A DNA stretch of 64,000 nt from Subtercola boreus (GCF_006716115.1 NZ_VFOO01000001.1:1426001-1490000); one strand, 5' to 3'; counted from the stretch's first letter, positions 19,553 through 29,508 are shown. The notes: generated by a model from the sequence alone, not told the origin. Made by a program: numbers and translations.

Positions 19553-20631
19553 TCGAGGTAGAAGGCGCCCACGCCCGCTGCCACGCAGAGGCCGGCGATG
19601 ATCCAGAAGCGCACGACGATCGTGACTTCGGCCCAGCCCTTCACCTCGAAGTGGTGGTGCAGCGGGCTGGCACGCCAGATGCGTTTGCCGCCGGTGAGCC
19701 GGAAGTAGGTGAGCTGCACCACGACCTGGCCGGCGACGATCACGAAGATGCCGCCGATCAGGATGAGCAGCAGCTCGGTGCGGCTCTCGATGGCCAGGGC
19801 GGCCAGGGCCCCGCCGATCGCCAGCGAGCCCGTGTCGCCGAGGAAGATCTTCGCGGGATTGGTGTTCCACCACAGAAAGCCGACGAGAGCGCCCGCGATC
19901 GCCGCCGCGATGACGGCCAGGTCGAGCGGCTGGTTAACGTTGTAGCACTTGAACGCCACATCGGGGTCGAGCGTCAGGCTCGCGCACGACTGGTTGGCCT
20001 GCCAGAAACCGATGATGACGAACGAGCCGATGGCGAGGATCGCGGATCCGGGGGCGAGGCCGTCGAGCCCGTCGGTGAGGTTCACCGCGTTCGACGTCGC
20101 GAGCACGATGAGCACGATCCAGAGCACGAAGGCGATGGTGCCCGCGATCACGCCCCACTGCAGGAAATCGAAGTCGAGGTCACGGATCGCCGAGATGTGC
20201 GTGGAGGCGACGGTGAACCCGTTCGGCCCCGTCAGGTTCATCGCCAGCAGCGCGAAACTGCCACCGACGAGCAGCTGGCCGATCAGTTTCGCGGTCGGGC
20301 CGAGGCCGAGGCTCCGGCGGTTGCGCACCTTCAGGAAGTCATCGACGAACCCGACGATGCCGAGGCCGACCATCATGAACAGCACCAGCAGCACAGAGAT
20401 CGAGGGCGGGTTGCCGGTGACCAGCAGCGCCCCGAAATACCCGAACAGAGTCGCGAGGATGATCACGATGCCGCCCATCGTGGGCGTTCCGCGCTTGACC
20501 TGGTGGGAGGCCGGGCCGTCGATGTTGATGTACTGGCCCCAGGCCAGCTTCTTGAACAGCCGGATGAAGACCGGCGTCATGAACAGCGAGAAGACCATCG
20601 ACAGGCCGCCCGCACCGATGAGTGTGATCAT
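19534..20631 (-). CDS. mraY: Phospho-N-acetylmuramoyl-pentapeptide transferase
   Basis: Integral membrane enzyme making lipid I from UDP-MurNAc-pentapeptide and undecaprenyl phosphate. The 365 residues form about ten hydrophobic segments. Family signatures include [13 protein letters not shown], the Asp pair in [29 protein letters not shown] and [19 protein letters not shown], and the histidine motif [12 protein letters not shown] near the C-terminus. ATG 20631 overlaps the murF stop by ATGA. Confidence 0.96.
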   Translation of the reverse strand: MITLIGAGGLSMVFSLFMTPVFIRLFKKLAWGQYINIDGPASHQVKRGTPTMGGIVIILATLFGYFGALLVTGNPPSISVLLVLFMMVGLGIVGFVDDFLKVRNRRSLGLGPTAKLIGQLLVGGSFALLAMNLTGPNGFTVASTHISAIRDLDFDFLQWGVIAGTIAFVLWIVLIVLATSNAVNLTDGLDGLAPGSAILAIGSFVIIGFWQANQSCASLTLDPDVAFKCYNVNQPLDLAVIAAAIAGALVGFLWWNTNPAKIFLGDTGSLAIGGALAALAIESRTELLLILIGGIFVIVAGQVVVQLTYFRLTGGKRIWRASPLHHHFEVKGWAEVTIVVRFWIIAGLCVAAGVGAFYLEWILQD

Positions 20632-22055
20632 GCGAAGTGCTCCCCCAGCCTGTCGCCGAGGAACCGCAGTCCCGCCGAGTTGGACGACTTGACCAGCACG
20701 ACATCGCCCGAACGCAGCTCCCCTTCGAGCAGAGCGTACGCCTCGTCTGCCGTGTCGAAGAACGCCGACTCGCCGTCCCACGAACCCTCGTGGGTCGCGG
20801 CGAGGTGGAGCGCACGGGCGCCCTCGCCCACCACGAAGACACGCTCGATGCCGAGCCGCACGATGGTGCGCCCGATCCGGTCGTGCTCTTCGAGGGAGAA
20901 CTCGCCGAGCTCGCTCATCTCGCCGAGAATGGCGACGCGCCGGATGCCCGGGCCGGAGATCTGGGCGAGGGTCTTCAGTCCCGCGAGCATGGAGTCGGGG
21001 CTGGCGTTGTAGGCGTCGTTGATGATGGTGACGCCCTGCGTTCCGGGCAGCACCTCCATGCGCCAGCGCTCGGCGCGCGTGACGGACTCCAGCCCGGCCA
21101 CGATGGCGTGAAGCGGCACGCCGACGGTGTGCGCGACGGCTGCCGCGGCCAGGGCGTTGGTGACGTGGTGCTCACCGAGCACGCTGAAGTGCACGCGCTG
21201 TGATTCGCCGGTCGGCAGGGTGAGGGTGAAGTCGGTTCCCGCGGTGGTCTGCACGAGGTCGGCTGCCCGCACCCCCGCATTCGTGTCGAGGCCGAACCAC
21301 AGCACCTCGGCCCGGGTCTTGTCTGCCATGCTCTCGACCCGGTAGTCGTCGAGGTTCAGCACCGCGACATCCGTCGGCAGCAGGTCGGTGACCATCTCGG
21401 TCTTCGTGGCGAGCGTCTTCTCGATGCCGCCGAACTCACCGGCGTGGGCGAGGCCCACGGTGAGCACGACGCCGATGTCGGGGCGCGCCATCCGCACCAG
21501 CCGGGTGATCTCGCCGGGCGCGCTCGCGCCCATCTCGGCGACCAGGAAGCGGGTCTCCGGCTCGACCTTCAGCATCGTCAGCGGCGCGCCGACCTCGTTG
21601 TTGAACGAGTCGCGCGGGGCGATGGTCGGCCCCTGTCGCTCGAGGATGGTGCGGAGGAGGTTCTTCGTGGTGGTCTTGCCGTTCGAGCCGGTGATGCCGA
21701 TGACGGTCAGCACGCCGAGCTCGCGGATGCGGCGGATGACCTCGGTGGCCAGCATCCCGAGCGCCTCGACCGAGTTCGCGACCACGATCTGCGGAACGGT
21801 GAGATCGTCGATGACGTGCTCGACGATGACGAGGTCGGCGCCGTTCGCCACGGCCGCCGGAACGTAGAGGTGCCCGTCGCTGAACTCGCCGGGCTTCGCC
21901 ACGAAGATGCCGCCGGGCACGATCTCCCGCGAATCGGTGTCGACCGCACCGTTCACGACGGAGACCTCGGAGGTGCCCTCCTGCACGGCGTGGTCGCCGA
22001 GCACAAGGGTGCCGCCGATCGTGCGGGCGATGTCGTCGAGTGTCAGGTCGAGCAT
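20628..22055 (-). CDS. murF: UDP-N-acetylmuramoyl-tripeptide--D-alanyl-D-alanine ligase
   Basis: Adds D-Ala-D-Ala to the UDP-MurNAc tripeptide. The 475-residue product shows an N-terminal MurF-type domain ([19 protein letters not shown]), the ATP loop [15 protein letters not shown] and a third-domain [16 protein letters not shown] motif characteristic of MurF. ATG 22055 was preferred over the frame opening at 22181, because that extension reads as shadow sequence over murE. It begins 4 bases after the murE stop. Confidence 0.95.
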   Translation of the reverse strand: MLDLTLDDIARTIGGTLVLGDHAVQEGTSEVSVVNGAVDTDSREIVPGGIFVAKPGEFSDGHLYVPAAVANGADLVIVEHVIDDLTVPQIVVANSVEALGMLATEVIRRIRELGVLTVIGITGSNGKTTTKNLLRTILERQGPTIAPRDSFNNEVGAPLTMLKVEPETRFLVAEMGASAPGEITRLVRMARPDIGVVLTVGLAHAGEFGGIEKTLATKTEMVTDLLPTDVAVLNLDDYRVESMADKTRAEVLWFGLDTNAGVRAADLVQTTAGTDFTLTLPTGESQRVHFSVLGEHHVTNALAAAAVAHTVGVPLHAIVAGLESVTRAERWRMEVLPGTQGVTIINDAYNASPDSMLAGLKTLAQISGPGIRRVAILGEMSELGEFSLEEHDRIGRTIVRLGIERVFVVGEGARALHLAATHEGSWDGESAFFDTADEAYALLEGELRSGDVVLVKSSNSAGLRFLGDRLGEHFA

Positions 22056-22059
22056 GGTT

Positions 22060-23601
22060 CTACAGCCATCCGGATTCGTGGAGCGCGAGACGGGCGTCGT
22101 CTCTCGCCGAGTAGGGAATGTGAACGCCGGCGACCTCGTGGTAGTCCTCGTGGCCGGGGCCCGCGTAGAGGATCGCGTCACCGGGGCCGGCGATCGAGAG
22201 GGCCTTGCGGAAGGCGTCGCGCGGGTCGGCGACCTCGTACAGCTCGCCCTCGGGCACGGCGGCGCGCGCCGCGTCGACGAGCACCTTGCGGATCGCTGCA
22301 GGGTCTTCGCTCCGCGGGTGGAAGTCGGTCACGACGACCGCGTCGGAGAGGCGGGCGGCGATCTGACCCATCTCGACCCGCTTCGACGGGTCACGGTCAC
22401 CGTCTGCCCCGAAGAGCATGATGATGCGGCCGTCCGTCACCCGGCGGAGCGAGTCGAGGGTGCTGGTGAACGCGTCGGGGCTGTGGCCGTAGTCGATGAA
22501 GACGGCGGGGCCGGAGTTGGCGATGCGCTCTGCCCGGCCCGGGATGTAGACGTCGATGCCACCGCCCTGGCCGAGGGCTGCGGCGATGTCGGCCAGCGGG
22601 TAGCCCGCATCGACCAGCATCACGAGCGCCAGCGCGGCGTTCTCGGCCATGTGCCGACCGAGCACCGGGATCGACGTCGTGATCGACAGGTTGTCGGGTC
22701 CGTTCAGGATGAAGCGGGTCTCGTCGATCGACTCGCGGAGGATCGCGGCGTACCAGTCGGCCGCCTTGCCCGGGTAGGTCGAGAGCTGGGTGACCGGGAT
22801 GGTCGCGGCCCGGGCGAGCCGCGTGCCCCACTCGCTGTCGTTGATCACCACGCCGCGCTTCGCTCGCTCGGCGGTGAACAGCGGCACCTTCGCCTCGAAG
22901 TACTTCTGCATGGTGCCGTAGTCGTCGAGGTGGTCGTGGGTCAGGTTCGTGAACCCCACGACGTCGAAGACGATGCCGTCGACGCGGTGGCGGGTGAGCG
23001 CCTGCGCCGAGGTCTCGATGATGACGGCTTCGGCGTCGGCCTCCCGCATGCGGGCGAGGAGGCCGTGCACCTCCGTCGCCTCGGGGGTGGTGAGCGCGCT
23101 CGTCACAGCCCAGTCGCCGATCCGCCGCTCGGCGGTGGTGCTGAGGCCGGAGAGCACACCGAGCTGCCGCAGGATGGCCTCGAGGATGTAGGCGACGCTG
23201 GTCTTGCCGTTGGTGCCGGTGACACCGAAGAGCACGGGAGCGTAGTCCGCCGTCTGGTAGACCCACGCCGAGAGCGCGCCGAGGGCGGCCCGGGGTTCGG
23301 CGGTGACGAGCACGGGCAACCCTGACTGCGCGGCGAGGGCGAGGCCCTGGGCATCCGTCACGATCGCGACCGCACCCTTCTCGCGGGCGTCGTCGACGAA
23401 CTGGGCTCCGTGCGCGTGCACCCCGGCGAGCCCGACGTACAGGTCGCCCTGCTGCACTGTCTTCGACGACAGAGTGATGCCTGTGACCCGGAGGCCCTCG
23501 ATGTCGCCGTGCACGTCGAGACCGAACTGGCCGGCCAGTTCGGAGACGAGGCGAGCATCGGGACGTTCGGGTCGCAGCCCTGACTTGTCCCCTGTCGTCA
23601 C
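22060..23601 (-). CDS. murE: UDP-N-acetylmuramyl-tripeptide synthetase MurE
   Basis: Adds the third stem residue to UDP-MurNAc-L-Ala-D-Glu. Motifs are SSKTVQQGDLYVGLAG, the ATP loop GVTGTNGKTSVAYILEA and NLTHDHLDDYGTM. The substrate-selecting position, DNPR in diaminopimelate-adding enzymes, reads TDFHPRSEDP (about 425-434) here. The third residue is therefore probably not meso-DAP; Lys, Orn or diaminobutyrate are possible (inference). GTG 23601 gives 513 residues and lies 16 bases after the ftsI stop. Confidence 0.94.
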   Translation of the reverse strand: MTTGDKSGLRPERPDARLVSELAGQFGLDVHGDIEGLRVTGITLSSKTVQQGDLYVGLAGVHAHGAQFVDDAREKGAVAIVTDAQGLALAAQSGLPVLVTAEPRAALGALSAWVYQTADYAPVLFGVTGTNGKTSVAYILEAILRQLGVLSGLSTTAERRIGDWAVTSALTTPEATEVHGLLARMREADAEAVIIETSAQALTRHRVDGIVFDVVGFTNLTHDHLDDYGTMQKYFEAKVPLFTAERAKRGVVINDSEWGTRLARAATIPVTQLSTYPGKAADWYAAILRESIDETRFILNGPDNLSITTSIPVLGRHMAENAALALVMLVDAGYPLADIAAALGQGGGIDVYIPGRAERIANSGPAVFIDYGHSPDAFTSTLDSLRRVTDGRIIMLFGADGDRDPSKRVEMGQIAARLSDAVVVTDFHPRSEDPAAIRKVLVDAARAAVPEGELYEVADPRDAFRKALSIAGPGDAILYAGPGHEDYHEVAGVHIPYSARDDARLALHESGWL

Positions 23602-23617
23602 CTGGCTCCTCGCGAGA

Positions 23618-25399
23618 TCAATAGCTGGTCGGGTATTCGACCGCGGGAACCGTAGAAGGCGCCACACGGTACTTCTGGAGCACCTGCGACATGATCTTCT
23701 GGAAGACCGGAGCGGCAGCTGAACCGTTAGTAATCGTAACCGGCTTCATCAGGTTGACCGAAACGACGTACTGCGGGTTCTCCGCCGGAGCGAGGCCCGC
23801 GACACTCGTCAGGTACCCTCCGCCGTAGGCGCCCTCGCCGTTGCTGACCTCTGCCGTACCCGTCTTCGCAGCGATGTTGTAGCCCGGAATCTTCAGCAGG
23901 TCGGCGGCATAACCACCCGACACGACGCTCTGCATCATGTTGACCGTCTCCTGCGCGGCGGTCTGCGAGACGACCTGCTCGCCCTGGGTGCTCGGCGTCT
24001 CGGTCATCGTGCCGTCAGCGGCCCTGCAGCCCGCGACGAGGGAGACGGGCATCCGCACGCCGCCGTTGCCGAGGGTCTGGTAGATGCTGGCGACCTGCAC
24101 GGCCGTGGTGGTGAGACCCTGGCCGAAGGCGGTGTTCCAGAGGGTCTGTTCGTCCCACTCGGCGGGGGTGCGGATGGTGCCCTCCGACTCGCCCGGGAAG
24201 TTCACTTCGCTCGTCTCACCGAGGTGGAACTTCTTCATGTAGTCGAAGCGCTGCTGGTCGGTGAGCATCGAACTCAGCAGAGAGATACCGACGTTGGACG
24301 AGGTCTGGATGATTCCGGTGAGGGTCATCGGATCGGCACCGTGCGACTCGTCGTCGGTGATGACCGCCCCGCCCGGGGTCTTGTAGCGCTGAGGCACGAT
24401 CGTGCCCGTGGTCGGCGTACTCTTGCCCGCGTCGATGATGGTCGCCGCGGACTCCGACTTGAACGTCGAACCCGGCTCGAACGGGCTCGAGAACGCGATG
24501 GCGCCCCAGAAACCGGGGTCGGTCGCGTCGAGGTTGTTGGGGTCGGGTGTCGGGTACTGGGCGACCGTGAGGAGTTTGCCGGTCTTCACCTCGGTGACGA
24601 CCACGCTCCCCCACTGGGCGCCGGTCGACGTCACCTGCTGCGCGAGCACCTGCTGGGCGTAGTACTGCAGGTCGCTGTCGATCGTGGTCACGACGGTCGA
24701 GCCGTCGACCGGCTCCTTGTCGAGCACCGTGGTGTTCGGGATCGCGACGCCATCGGCGCCCTTCTCATAGGTCTGCAGGCCGTCGGAACCGGCGAGGCAC
24801 TGGTTCTCCTTCTCCTCCAGCCCCCCGGTGCCGGTGAGGGCGCCGGTGTCGTCGTTGCCCATGTAGCCCACGATGTTGCCGGCGACGCTGCCGTTCGGGT
24901 ACACCCGTTGCGGCGACGTCTCGTAGTAGAGCCACGGGATGCCGAGGGCCACGACGGCGCGGTACTTGTCGAGGTCGAGGTCCTTGACGATCATGGCGTA
25001 CGACGAGGTGCGGTCGGCCGTCAGCAGCGCGTACACCTGGTCGGCGGTCTGCCCGGTGATGGCAGCGATCTTCGCCGAGGCGTCGGTCGGGGTGACATCG
25101 GGAAGGTCGGCACCGGTCGTGGGGTCGGTGGGGGTGTAGTCCGCGACATCCTTCGGCGACGCCGTCACGTTGTACCGGATGACCGTGGTGGCCAGGATCA
25201 CACCGTTCGAGTCGACGATGTCGCCGCGCGGGCCGTAGATCGACTGGCCGACCGAGAGCTTGTCGTACGACTGAGCGTTCAGGTCGCTCGCCTGCACCAC
25301 CTGGATGTCGACGAGTTTCACCACCAGCACAGCGACCAGGGCGGCGATCACGACGATGGAGAGGGCCACGCGGTTGCGTGTGGTGCGTGAACTGCTCAC
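23618..25399 (-). CDS. ftsI: Septal penicillin-binding protein (class B transpeptidase)
   Basis: Peptidoglycan transpeptidase of the septum, partner of FtsW. The 593 residues have an N-terminal membrane anchor (about 10-30, VALSIVVIAALVAVLVVKLV), a pedestal domain and the transpeptidase domain. The latter carries the SxxK motif in GSTFKSES (about 308-315), SSN in QTSSNVGIS (about 365-373) and KTGTAEVSN (about 515-523). The start is GTG 25399. Four 15-base repeats separate it from ftsL. Confidence 0.96.
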   Translation of the reverse strand: MSSSRTTRNRVALSIVVIAALVAVLVVKLVDIQVVQASDLNAQSYDKLSVGQSIYGPRGDIVDSNGVILATTVIRYNVTASPKDVADYTPTDPTTGADLPDVTPTDASAKIAAITGQTADQVYALLTADRTSSYAMIVKDLDLDKYRAVVALGIPWLYYETSPQRVYPNGSVAGNIVGYMGNDDTGALTGTGGLEEKENQCLAGSDGLQTYEKGADGVAIPNTTVLDKEPVDGSTVVTTIDSDLQYYAQQVLAQQVTSTGAQWGSVVVTEVKTGKLLTVAQYPTPDPNNLDATDPGFWGAIAFSSPFEPGSTFKSESAATIIDAGKSTPTTGTIVPQRYKTPGGAVITDDESHGADPMTLTGIIQTSSNVGISLLSSMLTDQQRFDYMKKFHLGETSEVNFPGESEGTIRTPAEWDEQTLWNTAFGQGLTTTAVQVASIYQTLGNGGVRMPVSLVAGCRAADGTMTETPSTQGEQVVSQTAAQETVNMMQSVVSGGYAADLLKIPGYNIAAKTGTAEVSNGEGAYGGGYLTSVAGLAPAENPQYVVSVNLMKPVTITNGSAAAPVFQKIMSQVLQKYRVAPSTVPAVEYPTSY

Positions 25400-25420
25400 G
25401 GGTGCGGTGTCCTAACGGGT

Positions 25421-25480
25421 GAGGTTCAGTGGGTCGAGGTTCAGTGCGTCGAGGTTCAGTGGGTCGAGGTTCAGTGCGTC
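25421..25480. repeat. Four 15-base tandem repeats spanning the ftsL stop codon
   Basis: Exact units at 25421-25435, 25436-25450, 25451-25465 and 25466-25480 read GAGGTTCAGTGGGTC or GAGGTTCAGTGCGTC alternately. The ftsL stop (25471-25473) lies in the unit nearest ftsL. Because the unit is a multiple of three, every copy carries a TGA in the ftsL frame. The array fills the ftsL-ftsI spacer. Confidence 0.95.
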
Positions 25481-26172
25481 GTCGGGGCCGGAAGCTGGCC
25501 CTGCCACGGTACTGCGGCAGCTGCTGCAGCTGCGGGAGGCGCGCTCGGAGCGCCGACGGGCGTGCCTGCGGTGGTCGCGGGGGTGCCTGCCGTGGTCGCC
25601 GGGGCAGCGGCGGCAGCAGCGGTGGCAGCAGCCGACGCGGCAGTTGCGGCCGCAGCCGTCAGCGCGTTCGGCACCAGCGAAGGCTGCCCGTTCGTGAGCG
25701 AGCCCGAAGCCGCCGTGGCCGTCGTGGGCGTGCCGAGTACGGCTCCGTCGGAGAGCCGCAGGTAGGCGGGATGCACGTTGGCCACCATGCCGAGCGACTC
25801 CGCGCTGGCGGCGAGGCTCTGCGGTGCACTCAGGCCGTCGAGCTGCTCGGTGAGGGCGCTGTTGGAGCGGTCGACCTCCTTCTGCTGGGTCTGCAGCGAC
25901 GAGATCTCGTACGCGCCGTTCGAGAGACCGATGCTCAGCATCAGCTGCGCCACGACGATAGAGAACACTCCGACCACGACGACGGCCGCATAGGCGAGCT
26001 TGGGCTTCCGGCGCCGGAGCACCCCGCGGGCGGCGATGCTGAACGGTGAAGCGGGCTTCACGGGCGGCGAGTAGTCCCCGAGGAACGCATCGTCGAACGG
26101 GTCGACATACGGGTCGGCGACAGCTGTGGCGGCTGTGGAGATCCGGGGACGGGACGGGGCGACACTGGTCAT
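25471..26172 (-). CDS. ftsL: FtsL-like septum protein
   Basis: Assigned from position between rsmH and ftsI and from architecture, not from strong sequence similarity. The 233 residues have a cytoplasmic N-terminus (about 1-58), one membrane segment ([21 protein letters not shown], about 59-80) and a leucine-zipper-like coiled coil ([20 protein letters not shown], about 88-107). The [16 protein letters not shown] region is typical of actinobacterial FtsL. The last about 85 residues are an Ala/Thr/Pro-rich tail. ATG 26172 overlaps the rsmH stop by ATGA. Confidence 0.85.
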   Translation of the reverse strand: MTSVAPSRPRISTAATAVADPYVDPFDDAFLGDYSPPVKPASPFSIAARGVLRRRKPKLAYAAVVVVGVFSIVVAQLMLSIGLSNGAYEISSLQTQQKEVDRSNSALTEQLDGLSAPQSLAASAESLGMVANVHPAYLRLSDGAVLGTPTTATAASGSLTNGQPSLVPNALTAAAATAASAAATAAAAAAPATTAGTPATTAGTPVGAPSAPPAAAAAAAVPWQGQLPAPTTH

Positions 26173-27122
26173 GATGCGACTCTCACTCGCTCAGCCGCGC
26201 GGAGACGCACGGGGGTGGATCGGGGGTTGGCGGCCTTCTCGTCCTCGGTGGCGAGTTCGGCCCCTCTGACGAGGAGGCGCAGCTGCGCCTGGTGCTCGGG
26301 GAGCTCCACCGGCAGGCCCGGCGGAGTGGAGGAAGTGGTGGCGGCCGCGAGAGCACGCTTCACGATGCGGTCTTCGAGCGACTGGTACGACAGCACGACC
26401 ATCCGGCCGCCGAGCGCCAGCGACTCGATCGCCCGGGGAACGACCTCCTCGAGCGATGCCAGTTCCTGGTTGACCTCGATGCGGAGCGCCTGGAAGACGC
26501 GTTTGGCCGGGTGGCCCTGGCGGGCGAGCGCCGCCGGGGTCGCCTTCGAGAGCAGGTCGACGAGCTGGGCCGAGCGCACGAGACGGGTCTCGCCCCGGCG
26601 CTCGACGATGCGACGCGCGAACCGGGAGGCGAGGCGTTCTTCGCCGTACTCCCAGAAGATGCGCCGCAGATCGTGCTCCGAGTACTCGGCGAGGATCTCT
26701 TCCGCGGTCAGTTCCGCGGTGCCGTCCATGCGCATGTCGAGCGGGGCATCCTTCGAGTAGGCGAAGCCCCGCTCGGCCCGATCCAGTTGCATCGACGACA
26801 CGCCCAGGTCGAGCAGGATGCCCTGCACGGTGTCGTAGCCGAGGCCCTGCAGGGCATCCCGGATCTCGTCGTACCGGCAGTGCACGAGCTTCGCCCGCTC
26901 GCCGAACGGCGCGAGCCGCTCCCCCGCCAGCGCGAGCGCCTCGGGGTCGCGGTCCAGACCCACGAGGGTGAGGTTCGGGAAGCGGGTGAGGAACGCCTCG
27001 GCGTGGCCGCCGAGCCCGAGGGTGCCGTCGACGAGCACGGCCCCGTCGACCTCGATGGCCGGGCGGAGCAACTCGATCGACCGTTCGAGCATGACGGGGG
27101 TGTGGATGCGGGAGATCTCCAT
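26169..27122 (-). CDS. rsmH: 16S rRNA (cytosine-1402-N4)-methyltransferase
   Basis: SAM-dependent methyltransferase of 16S rRNA C1402 (MraW). The 317-residue product begins HTPVML, the family N-terminus, followed by the SAM loop [15 protein letters not shown]. It also shows [23 protein letters not shown] and the [12 protein letters not shown] and [12 protein letters not shown] motifs. ATG 27122 was chosen over a frame opening at 27305, which is mostly the mraZ-rsmH spacer. Second gene of the dcw run. Confidence 0.96.
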   Translation of the reverse strand: MEISRIHTPVMLERSIELLRPAIEVDGAVLVDGTLGLGGHAEAFLTRFPNLTLVGLDRDPEALALAGERLAPFGERAKLVHCRYDEIRDALQGLGYDTVQGILLDLGVSSMQLDRAERGFAYSKDAPLDMRMDGTAELTAEEILAEYSEHDLRRIFWEYGEERLASRFARRIVERRGETRLVRSAQLVDLLSKATPAALARQGHPAKRVFQALRIEVNQELASLEEVVPRAIESLALGGRMVVLSYQSLEDRIVKRALAAATTSSTPPGLPVELPEHQAQLRLLVRGAELATEDEKAANPRSTPVRLRAAERVRVAS

Positions 27123-27229
27123 GAATGACGGGTTCCGGCGGGCCGTGTCCCCTGATCCCCATCCGAGTCGACCTGGCACCGGGGAAGTGTGCCAGGGCGA
27201 ACGGCTGGGAGTCACGGGACGCGGATGCG

Positions 27230-27661
27230 TCAGAAGAGTCCCGGGATCACCTCCTCGTCGGTCTCGGAGAAGGCGGCTTCCTGTTCGGCGAGGTAGGTCT
27301 CCCATGCCTCGGCGTCCCAGATCTCGGCCCGCGACCCCGCCCCGATCACGACGAGGTCGCGGTCGAGGCCGGCGTAGCTGCGAAGTGGTGCCGGCACAGT
27401 GACCCGGTGCTGGCTGTCGGGGTTCTCCGCACTCGCGCCGGACAGGAACACGCGGAGGTAGTCACGCGCCTTCTTGTCGGTCACGGGAGCCTGGCGGATC
27501 TTTTCGTGCACGGCCTCGAATTCCCGCGTGGAGAACACGTAGATGCAGTGCTCCTGCCCACGGGTCATGACGACGCCGCTCGAGAGTTCTTCGCGGAACT
27601 TGGCCGGGAGGATGATGCGCCCTTTGTCGTCGAGCTTGGGGGTGTAGGTACCAAGGAACAT
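27230..27661 (-). CDS. mraZ: Transcriptional regulator MraZ
   Basis: DNA-binding autoregulator at the head of the dcw cluster. The 143 residues form two MraZ/AbrB-like half-domains. The first has [19 protein letters not shown] with the DxKGR signature. In the second the equivalent reads [13 protein letters not shown], where His replaces the usual Gly. A set of direct repeats just upstream fits its known binding behaviour. It is the first gene after an intrinsic terminator. Confidence 0.95.
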   Translation of the reverse strand: MFLGTYTPKLDDKGRIILPAKFREELSSGVVMTRGQEHCIYVFSTREFEAVHEKIRQAPVTDKKARDYLRVFLSGASAENPDSQHRVTVPAPLRSYAGLDRDLVVIGAGSRAEIWDAEAWETYLAEQEAAFSETDEEVIPGLF

Positions 27662-27703
27662 GCTCCTTCACTCCCCTCATTTCCGGCCAGACTGCGGGTG
27701 TGA

Positions 27704-27770
27704 CTCCACGCTACTCCACTTCCCTCCACTTTGCTGGTGTTTTCCTCCACTGACGCGCCGATCCCTCCAT
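27704..27770 (-). promoter_or_regulatory. Direct-repeat operator upstream of mraZ
   Basis: On the minus strand GTGGAG occurs at 27704-27709, 27714-27719, 27724-27729 and 27745-27750, with ATGGAG at 27765-27770. Spacings are 10, 10, 21 and 20 bases, so all boxes fall on one face of the helix. MraZ is known to bind helically phased GTGG/TGGG-type repeats in its own promoter, so these are probable MraZ boxes controlling the whole dcw run. Confidence 0.7.
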
Positions 27771-27778
27771 TTGGGCAC

Positions 27779-27811
27779 AAAAAAAGACCGGCCCGTGGGG
27801 GGGCCGGTCTT
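27779..27811 (-). terminator. Intrinsic terminator upstream of the mraZ promoter
   Basis: Perfect 11-base arms 27784-27794 and 27801-27811 with a 6-base loop are followed, on the minus strand, by a run of seven T. This stops transcription coming from the DUF3040 gene and insulates the dcw cluster. It is the only classic hairpin plus T-run noticed in the window. Confidence 0.92.
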
Positions 27812-27840
27812 CTCTGAAGCTCTTCTGGTGGGTTCTGCTG

Positions 27841-28254
27841 TTACTCGTTCTTGTCGTTGCGGTCGTCCCAGCGGTCGTTCAGGCGATCCATGAAGCCTGC
27901 CCGGTTCGCCGTGCCACGCCGTGAGCCGGTGGCGCCGGAAGCACCGGGGCCGTTTGCGCCGGATGCCGACCCGCCGCCGCGGAGCCTGCCGAGGGACTTG
28001 GTCGGCCGAAGGGCGACGAGCACGCCGGTGAACATCACGGCGAAGCCCAGGATGCCGACCAGCGGGATGTGGATGACCACACCGACGATCACGACGGCGA
28101 GCCCGACGATGGCCAACAGCACACCGAGTACCAGCGAGCTGTAACTCAGGCGCCCTCGCCCGGCACCGACAGCCGACACGAAATCGGCGTCATTGTGATA
28201 GAGACTGCGCTCCATCTCATCGAGGAGCTTCTGCTCTTGCTCCGAAAGCGGCAT
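27841..28254 (-). CDS. DUF3040 family membrane protein
   Basis: Function unknown. The 137-residue protein begins MPLSEQEQKLLDEMERSLY, the DUF3040 signature, then has two hydrophobic segments (about 43-61 and 65-84) and a Gly/Ser/Ala-rich, finally charged tail. The family is confined to actinobacteria and commonly neighbours mraZ. ATG 28254 has GAGGTG upstream; an earlier GTG-type frame opening to 28332 lacks family residues. It is divergent from the polyprenyl synthase. Confidence 0.88.
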   Translation of the reverse strand: MPLSEQEQKLLDEMERSLYHNDADFVSAVGAGRGRLSYSSLVLGVLLAIVGLAVVIVGVVIHIPLVGILGFAVMFTGVLVALRPTKSLGRLRGGGSASGANGPGASGATGSRRGTANRAGFMDRLNDRWDDRNDKNE

Positions 28255-28366
28255 TTCATTCACCTCTAGGTTCGGTTCGACCGTAGTCCGCAGCTCATCG
28301 TGGGCGTGATCCGAATGGTACCGCGCCGTCAAATGATACTGCTGCGATCGTAGCTAGGCTAGGCGC

Positions 28367-29497
28367 GTGACTGAAAGTACACGCCTGACGAAGTTCGTCG
28401 ACACCAACATCGTCGACTTCCTCACTGACCGTGATCCCATTCTCGTCTCTATCGCGAACGAATTGGCTCCTTTCGGCCAATTTTCGCGGAATCTTCTCAG
28501 CGGAGGCAAGCGCTTCCGCGCCCAGTTCTGCTATTGGGGCTGGCGCTCGGTGCTGGAGCCCGACATCCGGAGCGCGGAGCACGCCACCGGCTACGGTTCC
28601 GGGCCGGGCGAGACGGAGTTCCGGGCCCTGGTGGGGCTCTGCACGGCACTCGAGTTCTTCCACGCAGCGGCCCTTGTGCACGACGACATCATCGACAACT
28701 CCGACACCCGGCGGGGCATGCCGGCGGCGCATCGCCGGTTCGAAGAACTGCACACGTCTGCGGGATTCTCCGGCAACGCCGCCTCCTACGGCCGGGCCAG
28801 CGCCATCCTGATGGGCGACCTGCTGCTCGCCTGGAGTGACGAGCTCGTCGGCGACGCGCTCGATGCCCTCGAGCCGGCCGCGCGCACGGCCACGCGCCGG
28901 GAGTTCAACAGCATGCGGGTCGAGGTGACCCTCGGCCAGTACCTCGACGTACTGGAGGAGAGCGCCTGGCCCGTCGTGCCCGAAGCGGAACTGCTCCCCC
29001 GCGCCGAACGGGTCATCGTCTACAAGTCGGCGAAGTACAGCGTCGAGGCACCCCTTGTGCTCGGCGCACGCCTGCACGGAGCATCCGAAGCCCAGGTCAC
29101 GGCCCTCCGCGCGTTCGGCCTGCCGCTCGGAATCGCCTTCCAGCTGCGGGATGACCTGCTCGGCGTCTTCGGAGACAGCGCCCGCACGGGCAAGCCGTCG
29201 GGCGACGACCTCCGGGAGGGCAAGCGCACAGTGCTCGTCGCCCTCGCCCGGCAGACCCTCTCCTCGGGCAGCCGCCGCATCTTCGACGAGATGCTCGGCG
29301 ACCCCGACCTCACGGCTGAGCAGATCGCGACGCTCCAGGCGACCATCACCGACAGCGGCGCAGCCGACCGGGTGGAATCGCTGATCGCCCGCCACGTCGA
29401 CGACGCCCTCACCGCGCTGGCCGCGGCGCCGCTCGCCGAGCCCGCCAGGATCGAACTCGCCGGGCTCGCGCGGAAGATCACCGAGCGCGACGCGTAG
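28367..29497 (+). CDS. Polyprenyl diphosphate synthase
   Basis: Trans-isoprenyl diphosphate synthase of the IspA/IdsA type, building polyprenyl chains from isopentenyl diphosphate. The 376 residues carry the first aspartate-rich motif in LVHDDIIDNSDTRRG, the GKRFRAQ substrate motif, and the second aspartate motif in FQLRDDLLGVFGD. Product length cannot be read from the sequence; menaquinone side-chain or carotenoid precursor synthesis is likely. The GTG start has no good ribosome-binding site and a TAGGCT-like element just upstream, so a leaderless mRNA is possible. Confidence 0.9.
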   Translation: MTESTRLTKFVDTNIVDFLTDRDPILVSIANELAPFGQFSRNLLSGGKRFRAQFCYWGWRSVLEPDIRSAEHATGYGSGPGETEFRALVGLCTALEFFHAAALVHDDIIDNSDTRRGMPAAHRRFEELHTSAGFSGNAASYGRASAILMGDLLLAWSDELVGDALDALEPAARTATRREFNSMRVEVTLGQYLDVLEESAWPVVPEAELLPRAERVIVYKSAKYSVEAPLVLGARLHGASEAQVTALRAFGLPLGIAFQLRDDLLGVFGDSARTGKPSGDDLREGKRTVLVALARQTLSSGSRRIFDEMLGDPDLTAEQIATLQATITDSGAADRVESLIARHVDDALTALAAAPLAEPARIELAGLARKITERDA

Positions 29498-29508
29498 AAG
29501 GAGAAGGT

